Source of the DNA: Hoeflea sp.
Lineage (GTDB): Bacteria > Pseudomonadota > Alphaproteobacteria > Rhizobiales > Rhizobiaceae
Length of the DNA stretch: 64,000 nucleotides
Direction: 5' to 3'
NCBI GenBank assembly: GCA_019084245.1
Contig: JAHRFE010000007.1
Coordinates: forward strand, 62,001 to 126,000
Shown: positions 27,388 to 38,866 of the stretch, piece by piece
How the letters are laid out: every line of letters starts with the position of its first letter
Numbering within the stretch: position 1 is the stretch's first letter
The notes under the pieces: model-generated
Seen by the model: only the letters and a program-made list of their open reading frames with translations
The model's database searches: none
Told to the model about the DNA's origin: nothing
Made by a program: the position numbers and the translations under genes

Positions 27388-28266
27388 ATGCCTTCACTCA
27401 AGGATCTGAAAAACCGGATCGCCTCCGTCAAGGCGACGCAGAAGATCACCAAGGCGATGCAGATGGTCGCCGCGGCGAAGCTTCGGCGTGCGCAGGAGGC
27501 GGCCGAGGCCGCACGGCCCTATTCGCAGCGCATGGCGGCGGTGATGACAAACATCGCCAATGCCGTGGGCAGCGGCGATGATGCGCCGAAGCTGATGACC
27601 GGCACCGGCAAGGATACTACGCATCTCCTGGTGGTCTGCACCGCCGAACGTGGCATGTGCGGCGGTTTCAACAGCCAGATCGCGCGTTTTGCGCGCGAAC
27701 ATGCGCGCCGGCTTCTGGCTGACGGCAAGAGCGTCAAGATCTTGTGCGTCGGCAAGAAGGGCTACGATATTCTGCGCCGCGATTACGCGTCGTTGATCGT
27801 TGAGCGTGTCGATTTCCGCGAAGTCAAGAGAATGAGCTTCGCGCAGGCCGAGACGGTTGCCGACAAGGTCATGCAGCTGTTCGAAGAAGGCCAGTTTGAC
27901 GTTTGCACCCTGTTCTACTCGGAGTTCAAATCAGTCATCAGCCAGGTTCCGACCGCGCAGCAGCTGATCCCGGCATCGACCGGCGCTGCGGATGCGGAGG
28001 CGAGCGCTTCGGCGATCTACGACTATGAGCCGAGCGCCGAGGAAATCCTCGAGGATTTGCTGCCGCGCTCGATCAAGGTGCAGATCTTCAGGGCGCTGCT
28101 CGAGAATGTTGCAGGTGAAATGGGAGCGAAGATGTCCGCGATGGACAACGCAACCCGCAATGCTGGCGAGATGATCGACAAGCTGTCGATGAGCTACAAC
28201 CGCCAGCGGCAGGCCCAGATCACCAAGGAACTCATTGAAATCATTTCGGGCGCAGAAGCGCTCTAA
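27388..28266 (+). CDS. atpG: ATP synthase F1 gamma subunit
   Basis: The 292-residue gamma subunit is the rotating central shaft. The N-terminal helix reads [20 protein letters not shown] followed by [16 protein letters not shown], and the C-terminal helix includes [20 protein letters not shown] and [22 protein letters not shown], both diagnostic. The middle Rossmann-like part is conserved ([14 protein letters not shown]). It sits between atpA and atpD with 27- and 24-base gaps. Confidence 0.99.
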   Translation: MPSLKDLKNRIASVKATQKITKAMQMVAAAKLRRAQEAAEAARPYSQRMAAVMTNIANAVGSGDDAPKLMTGTGKDTTHLLVVCTAERGMCGGFNSQIARFAREHARRLLADGKSVKILCVGKKGYDILRRDYASLIVERVDFREVKRMSFAQAETVADKVMQLFEEGQFDVCTLFYSEFKSVISQVPTAQQLIPASTGAADAEASASAIYDYEPSAEEILEDLLPRSIKVQIFRALLENVAGEMGAKMSAMDNATRNAGEMIDKLSMSYNRQRQAQITKELIEIISGAEAL

Positions 28267-29874
<1,608 letters not shown>

Positions 29875-29952
29875 ACATGAAATTGCCCGCGCGGACAGGC
29901 CAGGGCCTGTCTGCGCGGCGCACGGAAACAGCACTGCGATAAAGTGAACGTC

Positions 29953-30351
29953 ATGGCTGACAGCTTCAATTTTGAACTCGTATCTCCGGAACGGCTGCTC
30001 CTATCGGCAACCGTGAACGAAGTCGTCATTCCCGGCATGGACGGTGAAATGACGGTGATGGCGCATCATGCCCCGACGATGACCACCATCAAGCCGGGCG
30101 TGGTCACCGTGGTGACGACGGACGGCAGGACCGAGCGCTTTGTGGTGTTTGGCGGCTTTGCCGACATCGTTCCGGACGGCTGCACGCTTCTCGCCGAATC
30201 TGCCGTTGCGGTGGCCGATATCGACCGCGCCGACCTTTCCCAGCGTCTGCAGAATGCGCGGGAAGACTATGCCGACGCCACCAGCGACAACGCCAAGCAG
30301 AAGGCGCAGCAGTATCTCGACCAACTGACCACGCTGGAAGCGGCGCTCTGA
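29953..30351 (+). CDS. atpC: ATP synthase F1 epsilon subunit
   Basis: The 132-residue epsilon subunit begins MADSFNFELVSPERLLLS, the usual start in this order; a GTG three codons upstream (29944) is an alternative. The N-terminal beta-barrel includes VVIPGMDGEMTVMAHHAPTMTTIKPG and a conserved FGGFADIVPDGCTLLAE segment; the C-terminal helical pair follows (DRADLSQRLQNAREDYADA). It is the last gene of the operon and is followed after 26 bases by a good terminator. Confidence 0.97.
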   Translation: MADSFNFELVSPERLLLSATVNEVVIPGMDGEMTVMAHHAPTMTTIKPGVVTVVTTDGRTERFVVFGGFADIVPDGCTLLAESAVAVADIDRADLSQRLQNAREDYADATSDNAKQKAQQYLDQLTTLEAAL

Positions 30352-30377
30352 TCCGGGCTGGTGACAGCAAGATTATA

Positions 30378-30403
30378 AAAGGCGGTCCATGGGCCGCCTT
30401 TTT
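30378..30403 (+). terminator. Intrinsic terminator of the atpHAGDC operon
   Basis: AAAGGCGG (30378-30385) pairs with CCGCCTTT (30394-30401) around an 8-base loop, and the 3' arm merges into a run of five Ts (30399-30403). Location just after atpC and the absence of another plus-strand gene make this the operon terminator. Confidence 0.85.
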
Positions 30404-30457
30404 CATGTCTGGAAGATGTCCTGACAGCTCAAGCGCGGTTTCAGCGCGCGATGAGAA

Positions 30458-30985
30458 TCAGTTCTTGGCCCTGGCGACGGCCAGATAGGCCTCGGGATAA
30501 TCGAGCGGCCCGCTCCACCGGGCCAGCGCGCCCGCTTCAAGTTCCAGCGCCAGAAACCGCGGTCCCTGCCAGGAAACGTCGGCGCAGTCGGCGGTACGGG
30601 ACCTGAAGCCGAAGCGGCGATAATAATCTGGCTGACCGTAGACAAAGACCGAGCGCCAGCCCCGGTCCCGGGCCAGCTTCAAAGCATGGCGAACCAATTC
30701 GGTGCCGATCTGCATGTCGCGCCAGGCGGGAAGGACCGCATGCGGCGCGAGCGCAAGGGTGCGATCCGGGCCTGTGACCGGGGTGAGGAGGATGTGGCCG
30801 ATGACCTCCCCGTCGAGCTCGGCCACCAGCGACAGCGTCTCCGCCGGTGAGGAGATCAGGGCTTCGCAAACCCCGGCCATGGCGCTGTCGTAGACCGAGG
30901 CCTGCAGCGCCCGGACATGGGCCCGGTCCGATGCGCCGGTCTCGCGGTAGGTGACCTTCGCCGCGATGCTCTTGTGTTCAGCCAT
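30458..30985 (-). CDS. GNAT family N-acetyltransferase (YhbS-like)
   Basis: The 175-residue product has the GNAT fold: a strand VAELDGEVIGHILLTPV, the motif-A region LAPHAVLPAWRDMQIGTELVRHALKLARDRGW (Q/R-x-x-G/A acetyl-CoA loop, here RDMQIGTEL) and VYGQPDYYRRFGFRSRTA, typical of the YhbS-like subfamily. The final part (ALELEAGALARWSGPLDYPEAYLAV) also matches. The acceptor is unknown. It lies at the 3' end of the long minus-strand block, 18 bases from the RppH gene. Confidence 0.85.
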   Translation of the reverse strand: MAEHKSIAAKVTYRETGASDRAHVRALQASVYDSAMAGVCEALISSPAETLSLVAELDGEVIGHILLTPVTGPDRTLALAPHAVLPAWRDMQIGTELVRHALKLARDRGWRSVFVYGQPDYYRRFGFRSRTADCADVSWQGPRFLALELEAGALARWSGPLDYPEAYLAVARAKN

Positions 30986-31003
30986 GGTCTTCCCCGGTGT
31001 TCG

Positions 31004-31546
31004 TCATTCCGCGCTTCTCCCGAGATGGGCGAAGGCGGCGACGACCTGATCATAGGCCTTGCGCTTGAAGGGGACGATCAGGCCGGGCAGATCTGCCATC
31101 GGCTTCCATTCCCAGGCGTCGAATTCCGCGCTGTGACCTCCCGGGGGCGGATTTATCCGGATCTCGGTCTCATCCCCGGTGAAGCGCAACGCAAACCAGC
31201 GCTGCCGCTGGCCGCAATACTTACCCTTGAGGCCAATGCCGATCATGTGATCGGGCAGATCGTAATCGATCCAGTCCGGGGCTTCGGCCAGCACTTCGAC
31301 CGAGCTAATGCCGGTCTCCTCATAGAGTTCGCGCAAGGCCGCCCGGTAGGGATCCTCATCGGCGTCGATGCCGCCCTGCGGCATCTGCCAGAGTTGCGGC
31401 GAGCCGTCATACTCGGTGTTGCCTTCCGAGATGCGGCGGCCGGCCCAGACAAGACCGTCCTTGTTGAGCACCATGATGCCGACACAGAGCCGGTAGGGAA
31501 GATCCAGGGGAGGTGCGGCGGTCTGCTTGTTCTTGGTCATGGCCAT
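31004..31546 (-). CDS. rppH: RNA pyrophosphohydrolase
   Basis: The 180-residue Nudix hydrolase removes pyrophosphate from the 5' end of mRNAs and so triggers decay. The Nudix box starts [16 protein letters not shown] at residue 58 and continues LYEETGI to 80, with all metal-binding glutamates present. The preceding LWQMPQGG and the later [23 protein letters not shown] are RppH features. A second in-frame ATG two codons in is possible. It overlaps neither neighbour; the deacetylase gene ends six bases upstream, so the two are probably cotranscribed. Confidence 0.94.
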   Translation of the reverse strand: MAMTKNKQTAAPPLDLPYRLCVGIMVLNKDGLVWAGRRISEGNTEYDGSPQLWQMPQGGIDADEDPYRAALRELYEETGISSVEVLAEAPDWIDYDLPDHMIGIGLKGKYCGQRQRWFALRFTGDETEIRINPPPGGHSAEFDAWEWKPMADLPGLIVPFKRKAYDQVVAAFAHLGRSAE

Positions 31547-31551
31547 CCTGC

Positions 31552-32790
31552 TTATTTTCTTTCCGGATCGTCGGCGGTTGCCGATACCGAAACAATCTCG
31601 ATACCCCGCGCCCTGGCCTCCTCGGCCCAGGTGGCGATGGCGTCCACGCTCACCTCAAAGGCGGAGGCGACGCCGACGGCCACGCCGTTGCGCCGCGCGA
31701 TCCGCTCAAGATCATCAAGCTTCGAGAGAATGTAGCCGCGCTCCTGGGTGGCGTCGAGCACCATGTCGGAGGCCGCGAAGGGAATGGCAAGCGTCCTGGC
31801 GAACTGGCCGGTCAGGGATCGCGCCGAGGTGCCGTCATCGACGAACATGATGCCGCGGGCGGCGATATCCCGCATGATAGGCTCCAGCGCCTCGGGATCT
31901 GCCAGAAACCGGCCGCCCATGAAATTGGTGATGCCGGTGTAATTGGTGATGCGGGCCATCGCCGTGTGCAGGTCGTCAAGGTTGCTTTGCGGACCGGCGG
32001 CAACGGTGAGCGTGCCCACGCCTGGATCGTTAGCCGGGTAATCAAAAGGCTCGAACGGGATCTGCAGCAGGATTTCATGGCCTGCGCGCCGCGCCTCCTG
32101 CATCCAGCGCTGCAGGCTGTTGCCGTTTGCGGCAAAGGCCAGTGTGATGTCCTCGGGGAGCGTCTGGATGGCATATTGCGTTCCGGTCTGGCTGAGACCC
32201 AGGCCGCCGACAATGATCGCCACCCGGGCGCCGCGGGCTCCCGACCAGGGCCGCGCATAAATGTCGAAGGCCCGCTCGCCATCGGGTCCGCGCACCGGCA
32301 GTGCGCCTTGCGGCGTGTCCTGGATGACCGCGGGATCGGGCAGATGCGCAAGCCGCGCATCCTGGCCGACACGGCCGGGCGGTGTGAGCAGGACCGGCCG
32401 GTTATCAGGACGCTGCACCGGCGCAATCTTGGAGATCTCCTCGCCGTTTTCGCCCAGCGTGGTGGTGATCTCGGCGCCGGACTGGCCATGCAGGCTGTTG
32501 ACAGTGTCGGGCGTGTTGTCCTGAAGACTGGCGGTATCCTCGGCACCGTCCGGCCCCGACGGACCCTCAGTATTTGCAGCCTCGGTTTCGGCTTCCGCAG
32601 GTGCTTCCAGAACAATGGCGGTTTCGCTGGTCGCAATATGGGCGCCTGAATACGCCATCCAGCCTGCGCCGCCGAGCACGGCGCAGAGAGCAGCCAGCGT
32701 CAGCAGTGGCACGGTCCAGCCGCGCTTCGCCGCCGGGGGCGTGCCCGGTCGGCGGTCCTGCCCCAGAGGCTTATGAATATTGTCGCCCAC
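31552..32790 (-). CDS. Divergent polysaccharide deacetylase family protein
   Basis: The 412-residue product begins with GTG and has a cytosolic/proline-rich start, a membrane anchor ([22 protein letters not shown], ~26-47), an acidic variable region, and a C-terminal divergent polysaccharide deacetylase domain (DUF610/YibQ-like). The latter shows [71 protein letters not shown] and [12 protein letters not shown]. Members sit beside CtpA and EnvC in many alphaproteobacteria and are thought to act on peptidoglycan or envelope glycans, but activity is unproven. The key histidines of true deacetylases are largely replaced. Confidence 0.85.
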   Translation of the reverse strand: MGDNIHKPLGQDRRPGTPPAAKRGWTVPLLTLAALCAVLGGAGWMAYSGAHIATSETAIVLEAPAEAETEAANTEGPSGPDGAEDTASLQDNTPDTVNSLHGQSGAEITTTLGENGEEISKIAPVQRPDNRPVLLTPPGRVGQDARLAHLPDPAVIQDTPQGALPVRGPDGERAFDIYARPWSGARGARVAIIVGGLGLSQTGTQYAIQTLPEDITLAFAANGNSLQRWMQEARRAGHEILLQIPFEPFDYPANDPGVGTLTVAAGPQSNLDDLHTAMARITNYTGITNFMGGRFLADPEALEPIMRDIAARGIMFVDDGTSARSLTGQFARTLAIPFAASDMVLDATQERGYILSKLDDLERIARRNGVAVGVASAFEVSVDAIATWAEEARARGIEIVSVSATADDPERK

Positions 32791-32830
32791 GATCTATTGC
32801 CCGAATCCGATGCGGCCCATTGAATCAGGA

Positions 32831-32874
32831 CGCCGCCCCGCTGGCAAGCCGGATGGCCTGGCAGCGGGGCGGCG
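32831..32874 (-). terminator. Long stem-loop after ctpA
   Basis: CGCCGCCCCGCT (32831-32842) and AGCGGGGCGGCG (32863-32874) are perfectly complementary over 12 bases, and the inner 20 bases pair partly. It lies between the ctpA stop at 32930 and the deacetylase start at 32790 on the minus strand. No T-run follows, so it may act as a partial terminator, an mRNA 3'-end stabiliser or a processing site, not a simple intrinsic terminator. Confidence 0.55.
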
Positions 32875-32929
32875 TATCAATGGGTTTGACATGTATGTTG
32901 CGCTCAATGGATTTGGAGCGCGGCATGCA

Positions 32930-34252
32930 TCAGTTCTTGATCGCGGCCTGATCAGGGTTGGGCGGGAATGCCGGATCGGTCCTGATGCCGCGCAGCAGAT
33001 CCATGGCATAGCCGAGCTGGACGTCGTCCTTGGGGTCCGGCGGCACATAGGCGATGGAACCCGAGCCTTCGTCGCTCTCGTTCTCGCCCTGGATATGGCC
33101 GCGCAACTCGCTTTCGCCGGCGGGCTTCACGCGTCCGCGCAGTTCTTCCGGCACCGGTTCCTCGACACGGATGTCGGGCTTGATGCCGGTGCCCTGGATC
33201 GAGGTGCCGGACGGCGTGTAGTAGAGCGCCGTGGTCAGCCTCAGCGCCGTCTTGGCGTCGAGCGGGATGATGGTCTGCACCGAGCCCTTGCCGAACGAGG
33301 TGGTGCCCAGGACGGTGGCGCGGCGGTGATCCTGCAGCGCGCCGGCGACGATTTCCGATGCCGAAGCCGAGCCGCCATTGATCAGCACGACGACAGGCTT
33401 GCCGCCGGTGAGATCGCCGGGACGCGAATTGAAGCGCCGGGTTTCCTCGGGATTGCGGCCACGGGTGGACACGATTTCGCCGCGATCCAGGAACGCGTCG
33501 GACACGCTGATGGCCTGGTCGAGCAGACCACCCGGGTTCAGCCGCAGATCCAACACATAGCCCTTGAGCTTGTCCTTGCCGATTTCCTTGGCGATTGTTT
33601 CGATCGCGTCGGAGAGGTCATCATAGGTTTTCTCGGTGAACGAGATGACGCGCAGATAACCGACATCTTCCTCGACCCGGAAGCGCACGGCCTTGACCGC
33701 GATGATGTCGCGCACAACCTTGATCTTGATCGGCTGGTCGGCGCCTTCGCGCAGCACCGTGAGTTCGATGGCGGTGTTGACCGGGCCACGCATCTTGTCG
33801 ACCGCTTCGCCAAGCGACAGGCCGCGGACTGGCTCGCCGTCGATCTCCGTGATGAAATCACCTGCGAGAACGCCCGCGCGGGCCGCCGGTGTTTCGTCGA
33901 TCGGGGTGATCACCTTGACCAGTTCGTCTTCCATGGTGACCTCGATGCCGAGACCGCCGAATTCGCCGCGGGTCTGGGTTCGCATGTCATCGGCGGCTTC
34001 CTGGTTGAGGTAGCTCGAATGCGGATCAAGCGAGGTCAACATGCCGTTGATCGCGCTTTCGATCAGCTTCTCTTCCTCAGGCGGCGTGACATATTGCGCG
34101 CGCACGCGCTCGAACACATTGCCGAAAATGGCAAGCTGCCGGTAGGTCGCAGTGCCCGCCGCTTCGGCCGAACCGCCAAAGGAATTGATTGCGCTTACCG
34201 ATGTCGCGCCCATCAAGGCGCCGACTGCCAGAAGTGTGACCTTACGTATCAT
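32930..34252 (-). CDS. ctpA: Carboxyl-terminal processing protease (S41 family)
   Basis: From ATG 34252 (MIRKVTLLAVGALMGATSVSA) the 440-residue product has an export leader, a PDZ domain near 90-170 (GGLGIEVTMEDELVKVITPI, AGDFITEIDGEPVRGLSL) and the S41 protease core. The catalytic serine lies in NGGSASASEIVAGALQD and the lysine in TSFGKGSVQTI; both are present. CtpA proteases act in the periplasm on peptidoglycan hydrolases and other envelope proteins. The upstream part of the open frame overlaps envC and is not conserved. An 11-base overlap with envC and the RBS-like AAGAG fit an envC-ctpA transcriptional unit, a common pairing in alphaproteobacteria. Confidence 0.94.
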   Translation of the reverse strand: MIRKVTLLAVGALMGATSVSAINSFGGSAEAAGTATYRQLAIFGNVFERVRAQYVTPPEEEKLIESAINGMLTSLDPHSSYLNQEAADDMRTQTRGEFGGLGIEVTMEDELVKVITPIDETPAARAGVLAGDFITEIDGEPVRGLSLGEAVDKMRGPVNTAIELTVLREGADQPIKIKVVRDIIAVKAVRFRVEEDVGYLRVISFTEKTYDDLSDAIETIAKEIGKDKLKGYVLDLRLNPGGLLDQAISVSDAFLDRGEIVSTRGRNPEETRRFNSRPGDLTGGKPVVVLINGGSASASEIVAGALQDHRRATVLGTTSFGKGSVQTIIPLDAKTALRLTTALYYTPSGTSIQGTGIKPDIRVEEPVPEELRGRVKPAGESELRGHIQGENESDEGSGSIAYVPPDPKDDVQLGYAMDLLRGIRTDPAFPPNPDQAAIKN

Positions 34253-35672
34253 CTCTTGCCTTTCTCGAAGACATCTCGTCTTTCCACCATGGGCGTGGAT
34301 CGACCGGTTGACCGTCTTTCCTGATTTCAATGTAGAGCGTTGGACGCTCCGAGGCCAGTGTCAAAGCCGCAGAACCTGCAAATCTCGTCTGCCCCATCGT
34401 CGCCAAAGGCTCTCCGGAGACCACGAACTGCCCGGCGGAGACCTTGATCTTTTCCATGCCGGCAAGAACCACGTGGTGTTTTTCTCCCGTATCCAGAATG
34501 ACCACTTCGCCATAGCTGCGAAAAGGCCCGGCATAGGCGACCCAACCATCGGCTGGCGCATGGACCGGCGCACCCGCCTCGGTGGCCACAACCTCGCCTG
34601 CCAAAAGATGCCCGGTTCCATCATCATCGCCAAAAAAGCGGATGGTTTCGCCTGCAGCGGGCCGGGCCAGCGCTCCCGTCAATTTCGAGAAAACATATGC
34701 GGGCATAATGCGGTTTTTGTCGGGCAGGCTCACCGCCGCGAAGGCGCGGGCGCGCTCGAGTTGCTCGGCGAGTTCGCGCTGGCGCTCTTCCTCGGCCAGG
34801 CGCGCCTCTTCGGCGGCATCGCGCAGCGACGTGATCTCTTCAGCGAGCGAGCCGATCACGGTTTCGAGTTCGCCGGAGCGGACCGACAAGGCCTCGGCGC
34901 GCGCCCTTTCCCGTTCAAAGCGGCGCTGGCTTTCTGCCTGAAGGGCGACCTTTTCGGATGCCAGATTGGCGAGCCGCTGTTCCTCCGCAGCGTTCTGCTC
35001 AAGTGCTGTGGCGAGCGATCGACGTTCGATCGCTATCGCCTCGCGCAGGGCGGCCAGTTCCTTGAGATCGGCGGCGAGCGCTTCGGTTTCGGCGCGGATT
35101 TCCGGCACCACCGCACCCAGCAGAATGGCGCTGCGCACCGAAGACAGGGCGTCCTCGGGACTGACAAGCAGCGCCGGCGGCGGGTCGCGGCCGATCCGCT
35201 GCAGGGCCGCCAGCACTTCGGCCAGCACCGAGCGGCGCGACATCAGCGACAGCCGAACCGCTTCCTGGCGCTCCGACAGATCGGTCATGGCACGCTCGCC
35301 ATCGGCGATCTTCTGGTCGAGGCTCGCCCGCCTTGATGCGGTTTCGGCGATCTTGTCGTCCAGCGCCTGCTGATCGGCCCGGAGTGCTGCGATGTCGTTT
35401 TCGAGCGCCGACAGCGCCTGGGCCGCGAGCGCCGCCTGATCGGCGACCGACTGCAGCTCGAGACGACTGGCCTGCTCCTGCTGTTCGAGTTCCCTGGCCG
35501 CAGCTGTGGACTCCGGATCGGCCGGACCGGTGGCGTGGGCCGGGCTGACCATCATCAGAAAAGACAACAGAACAAGCGAAAGCATACCCGACGCAGCCCG
35601 ATCGGGCGCGGGCCGGGCAAACGAGGTCCGGGTCAGGCCGGACCGGACCGATTCGGGCCGAAGGCTCCACAT
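34242..35672 (-). CDS. envC: Murein hydrolase activator EnvC-like (degenerate M23 domain)
   Basis: The 476-residue exported protein has an N-terminal leader (MLSLVLLSFLMMVSPAHA within the first 50 residues), a long coiled coil (~55-290, rich in Glu/Gln/Ala/Leu heptads) and a C-terminal LytM/M23 domain (~350-470). The LytM domain shows APADGWVAYAGPFRSYGEVVILDTGEKHHVVLAGMEKIKV but lacks the usual Gly-His and second zinc-binding positions, as in EnvC, which activates amidases at the septum and does not cut peptidoglycan itself. The start codon could be internal (around MLSLVLL), since residues 1-29 are basic and not leader-like. Confidence 0.88.
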   Translation of the reverse strand: MWSLRPESVRSGLTRTSFARPAPDRAASGMLSLVLLSFLMMVSPAHATGPADPESTAAARELEQQEQASRLELQSVADQAALAAQALSALENDIAALRADQQALDDKIAETASRRASLDQKIADGERAMTDLSERQEAVRLSLMSRRSVLAEVLAALQRIGRDPPPALLVSPEDALSSVRSAILLGAVVPEIRAETEALAADLKELAALREAIAIERRSLATALEQNAAEEQRLANLASEKVALQAESQRRFERERARAEALSVRSGELETVIGSLAEEITSLRDAAEEARLAEEERQRELAEQLERARAFAAVSLPDKNRIMPAYVFSKLTGALARPAAGETIRFFGDDDGTGHLLAGEVVATEAGAPVHAPADGWVAYAGPFRSYGEVVILDTGEKHHVVLAGMEKIKVSAGQFVVSGEPLATMGQTRFAGSAALTLASERPTLYIEIRKDGQPVDPRPWWKDEMSSRKARDDT

Positions 35673-35829
35673 CGCAATATTGTACCCAATCCGGCGTTAA
35701 AGCGCCATGAAGCTTGAGGAGGGCGGCATCACATCTCTGCGAGACCGGTTCTTGTCCAGCCGGGCTGGTCCTGACAGGCAGACTGCCGGGGAGGCGTTCG
35801 GTTCAAGCGCAGTGCTTGAATGGCGGGGA

Positions 35830-36312
35830 TCAGGACCGGTGATAGGGATGGCCTGACAGAATGGTCACGGCGCGGTAGAGCTGCTCGGCGGCCATGATGC
35901 GCACCAGCTGGTGCGGCCAGGTCATGCGGCCAAAGCAGATCACGGCGTCGGCCTTCGCGTGCAGGTCGGGATCCAGCCCGTCCGCTCCGCCGATGGCCAG
36001 CACCAGGTCGCGGCGGCCCTCGTCGCGCAGCCGCGCCAGCAGATCGGCGAAGCCGGGCGAATCAGGCGTCTTGCCGCGCTCGTCAAGCAGGATCAGCGCC
36101 GCGCCATCGGGCAGATTGCGGGCAAGCTGCGCCGCTTCGTCCTTCTTGCGCAGCTCCGCGGTGGCGGCCCGGCTTTCCACGACTTCGATGGTGCGGGTGA
36201 AATCCAGCCCCAAAGCGCCGCCGGCCTTGGCGAAACGGTCCAGATAGCGGCTGGTGAGCTCGCTTTCGGGCCCGGCCTTGAGCCGTCCGACGGCAAAGAG
36301 CGTGATGCGCAT
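35830..36312 (-). CDS. rlmH: 23S rRNA pseudouridine-1915 N3-methyltransferase
   Basis: The 160-residue product is a SPOUT methyltransferase that modifies pseudouridine 1915 in helix 69 of 23S rRNA. It starts MRITLFAVGRLKAGPESEL, and ILLDERGKTPDSPGFADLL, LAIGGADGLDP and FGRMTWPHQLVRIMAAEQLYRA trace the knotted SAM site; the C-terminal ILSGHPYHR is the family ending. ATG 36321, three codons upstream, is an alternative start. Confidence 0.95.
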   Translation of the reverse strand: MRITLFAVGRLKAGPESELTSRYLDRFAKAGGALGLDFTRTIEVVESRAATAELRKKDEAAQLARNLPDGAALILLDERGKTPDSPGFADLLARLRDEGRRDLVLAIGGADGLDPDLHAKADAVICFGRMTWPHQLVRIMAAEQLYRAVTILSGHPYHRS

Positions 36313-36430
36313 GGTGTCCATATCCGGTCGTCAGATCAGCGCAAGATCTTCCTGCCGCCCTGTCAGTCCTGACCGGGCGGCCTTGCCAAACTGATCTCTT
36401 CAACCGGACCGGCCCGTCAGGCCGTGCCGG

Positions 36431-36895
36431 TCAGTGCAGCTTTCCGTCCTCGATCTCGGGGGTCTGCCACATCTTCTCGATGTTGTAGAACTCCCGGATT
36501 TCCGGCCGGAAAACATGGATGATGACATCGCCTGCATCGATCAGCACCCAATCCCCGGTCGCCAGACCCTCGACCCGCGGATTGCCGAAGCCGGCATCCT
36601 TGAGTTCGGTGATCAGGTGATCGCAGATTGCCGCCACATGGCGGTTCGACCGGCCCGAGGCCACGACCATGTGGTCGCCCAGCGCCGATTTGCCCGCGAT
36701 GTCGATAATAACGATGTCTTCTGCCTTGGAGTCCGCCAGACTTTCGCGGACCTGTTCGAGCTGGCGCAGAGCGGCTTGATCGCCACTGCCCGCCGCTTGT
36801 GAGAAGTCGCTTGCGGCGATTCTCTTTGCGTGTGCTGTTCTCAGGGTGGTTCCTTTCCTCTTCCTGAACAGTCCAACTTTCGCCGCGATCTTCAA
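36431..36895 (-). CDS. rsfS: Ribosome silencing factor RsfS (Iojap/DUF143)
   Basis: The conserved core spans about residues 45-150: LADSKAEDIVIIDIAGKSALGDHMVVASGRSNRHVAAICDHL, GDWVLIDAGDVIIHVFRPEIREFYNIEKMW. RsfS binds L14 and blocks subunit joining in starvation. The start is uncertain: the longest frame opens with TTG 36895 and has no clear ribosome-binding site, and no ATG or GTG occurs before the core. A CTG at 36844 follows AGGAAAGGAA by a suitable distance and would give a 137-residue protein starting LRTAHAKRIA, which resembles relatives better. It lies 62 bases after the nadD stop. Confidence 0.9.
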   Translation of the reverse strand: MKIAAKVGLFRKRKGTTLRTAHAKRIAASDFSQAAGSGDQAALRQLEQVRESLADSKAEDIVIIDIAGKSALGDHMVVASGRSNRHVAAICDHLITELKDAGFGNPRVEGLATGDWVLIDAGDVIIHVFRPEIREFYNIEKMWQTPEIEDGKLH

Positions 36896-36956
36896 CGCAA
36901 CCGCAACGTACGCCCAAGATAGTCATGGACAGAGGTGTTTTTCAAGATGCGGAGTG

Positions 36957-37583
36957 TCAGATGCCGGCGCGTTCGCTGCGGATTGCGCTGGAGGACAGCG
37001 ATGAGCGCGGACCGTGGATGAAAGTCCATGCCGGCGCCGGAAGAAACGGCAGCACCGCCGCATCCTCCTCGTCGATGCGCGCGTGGGCGTAGGTCTTGGC
37101 CATTTTCGACGACAGATAGGCAAGCGTCGAGCCCGGCCGGTCGATGACGGCGATCGGGAAGGTCTCGGCGATGCCGCGCCAGTCCTGCCAGAGATGGAAG
37201 TGCTTGAGATTGTCGGCGCCCATGATCCAGACGAAGTGGATGCCGGGGTTGCGCGCCTTGACGAAATCCAGCGTCTTTGCGGTGTAGTGCAGATTGTGCG
37301 CGGCCTCGAAGGCGGTGACCTTGACCTTCGGGCCAGGCGCCAGTTGGCGGCTCAATTCCACGCGCTCTTCGAGACTTGCGAGATCGGTGCGGTTCTTGAG
37401 CGGATTGCCGGGTGTCACCATCCACCACAACTGGTCCAGGCCCAGGCGTCTCAGCGCGATTTCGGCGACCAGTTCATGGCCCCGATGCGGCGGATTGAAC
37501 GATCCGCCGAACAGGCCGACGCTCATGCCGCGCTCGACATAAGGCATCTTCAGAAAGGCTGGCGTGTGGGCGCGTAACACCAT
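36957..37583 (-). CDS. nadD: Nicotinate-mononucleotide adenylyltransferase
   Basis: The 208-residue product makes deamido-NAD from nicotinate mononucleotide and ATP. GLFGGSFNPPHRGH near 24-37 is the nucleotidyltransferase T/HxGH motif, WWMVTPGNPLKNR and VWIMGADNLKHFHLWQDW follow, and SSLSSSAIRS at the end is the second substrate motif. ATG 37583 overlaps the proA stop as TGATG, which indicates coupled translation. Confidence 0.95.
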   Translation of the reverse strand: MVLRAHTPAFLKMPYVERGMSVGLFGGSFNPPHRGHELVAEIALRRLGLDQLWWMVTPGNPLKNRTDLASLEERVELSRQLAPGPKVKVTAFEAAHNLHYTAKTLDFVKARNPGIHFVWIMGADNLKHFHLWQDWRGIAETFPIAVIDRPGSTLAYLSSKMAKTYAHARIDEEDAAVLPFLPAPAWTFIHGPRSSLSSSAIRSERAGI

Positions 37584-38866
37584 CAAGGCCGGATCTGGCC
37601 GGTGCCATGCACACGATAGTTGAACGAGGTCAGTTGCTCGACGCCGACGGGTCCGCGTGCATGCATCTTGCCGGTGGCGATGCCGATTTCGGCGCCCATG
37701 CCGAATTCGCCGCCATCAGCGAACTGGGTGGAGGCATTGTGCAGCAGGATGGCCGAATCAAGTTCCGCGAAAAACCGCTCGACGACGCTCGGATCTTCCG
37801 CAATCACCGCCTCGGTGTGGTTGGACGACCATTGCGCGATGTGCTCGATGGCGCCACCAATGCCGTCGACAAAGCGCGCCGCGATGATGGCGTCGAGATA
37901 TTCGGTGCGCCAGTCCTCCTCGGTCGCAGCGATCGCCGCGGGCAGAAGCTCCCTGACGGTCTCGTCGCCGCGAATCTCGCAGCCGGCCGTGGCGAGATCA
38001 GCGAGGATTTCGGCGGCCAGCGCGCGATCCATGGACGTGTCGAGCAGCAGGGTCTCGGCGGATCCGCAGATGCCGGTGCGGCGCATCTTCGCATTGACGA
38101 CGATGGAGCGGGCCATCGCGGGACCCGCGGACTTATCGACATAAACGTGGCAGAGGCCCTCAAGATGGGCAAAGACCGGCACGCGGGCATCCGACTGCAC
38201 CCGGGCGACCAGGCTCTTGCCGCCGCGCGGGACGATGACATCGACCGTGCCGCCAAGACCGGTGAGCAATTCGCCGACGGCCGCGCGGTCGCTGACCGGA
38301 ACCATCTGGATGGCGTCCGCGGGCAGGCCGGCGGCTTCGAGCCCCTCGACCAGGCACTGGTGGATGGCGCGGGAGGAATGGAAGGAATCCGAGCCGCCGC
38401 GCAGGATCACCGCATTGCCGGCCTTGAGGCACAAGGCGCCGGCGTCGGCAGTGACATTGGGGCGGCTTTCATAGATCACGCCGATGACCCCAAGCGGCGT
38501 GCGGACCCGCTCGATCTTCAGCCCGTTCGGCCGCTCCCAGGCGGCAATGACGCCGCCGACGGGATCGGGCAGGCCGGCGATGGCGCGGATGCCCTCGACC
38601 ATGCCCTCGATGCGGCCGTCGTCCAGCCTGAGCCGGTCAATGAAGGATGCGGCCATGCCGCTGGCCACGGCGGCTTCCAGATCAATTGCGTTGGCGGCGA
38701 GAATCCCGGCCTTGTGATCGAGGATGGCCTGGGCCATGGCGTCAAGTGCCTGGTTCTTCTGATCGGTCCCGGCAATCGCCAGGGGTCGCGCCGCAGCCTT
38801 CGCGCGACGGCCGATCTCGGCCATCAGGGCGGTGATGTCGGTCTGGGTCCTGGTCTTTTCCAGCAT
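37583..38866 (-). CDS. proA: Gamma-glutamyl phosphate reductase
   Basis: The 427-residue product reduces glutamyl-5-phosphate to glutamate semialdehyde in proline synthesis. [38 protein letters not shown] is the cofactor-binding signature; the catalytic cysteine is ~267 in [15 protein letters not shown]; the C-terminal [20 protein letters not shown] is conserved. It lies 96 bases after the proB stop and overlaps nadD by one base. Confidence 0.98.
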   Translation of the reverse strand: MLEKTRTQTDITALMAEIGRRAKAAARPLAIAGTDQKNQALDAMAQAILDHKAGILAANAIDLEAAVASGMAASFIDRLRLDDGRIEGMVEGIRAIAGLPDPVGGVIAAWERPNGLKIERVRTPLGVIGVIYESRPNVTADAGALCLKAGNAVILRGGSDSFHSSRAIHQCLVEGLEAAGLPADAIQMVPVSDRAAVGELLTGLGGTVDVIVPRGGKSLVARVQSDARVPVFAHLEGLCHVYVDKSAGPAMARSIVVNAKMRRTGICGSAETLLLDTSMDRALAAEILADLATAGCEIRGDETVRELLPAAIAATEEDWRTEYLDAIIAARFVDGIGGAIEHIAQWSSNHTEAVIAEDPSVVERFFAELDSAILLHNASTQFADGGEFGMGAEIGIATGKMHARGPVGVEQLTSFNYRVHGTGQIRP

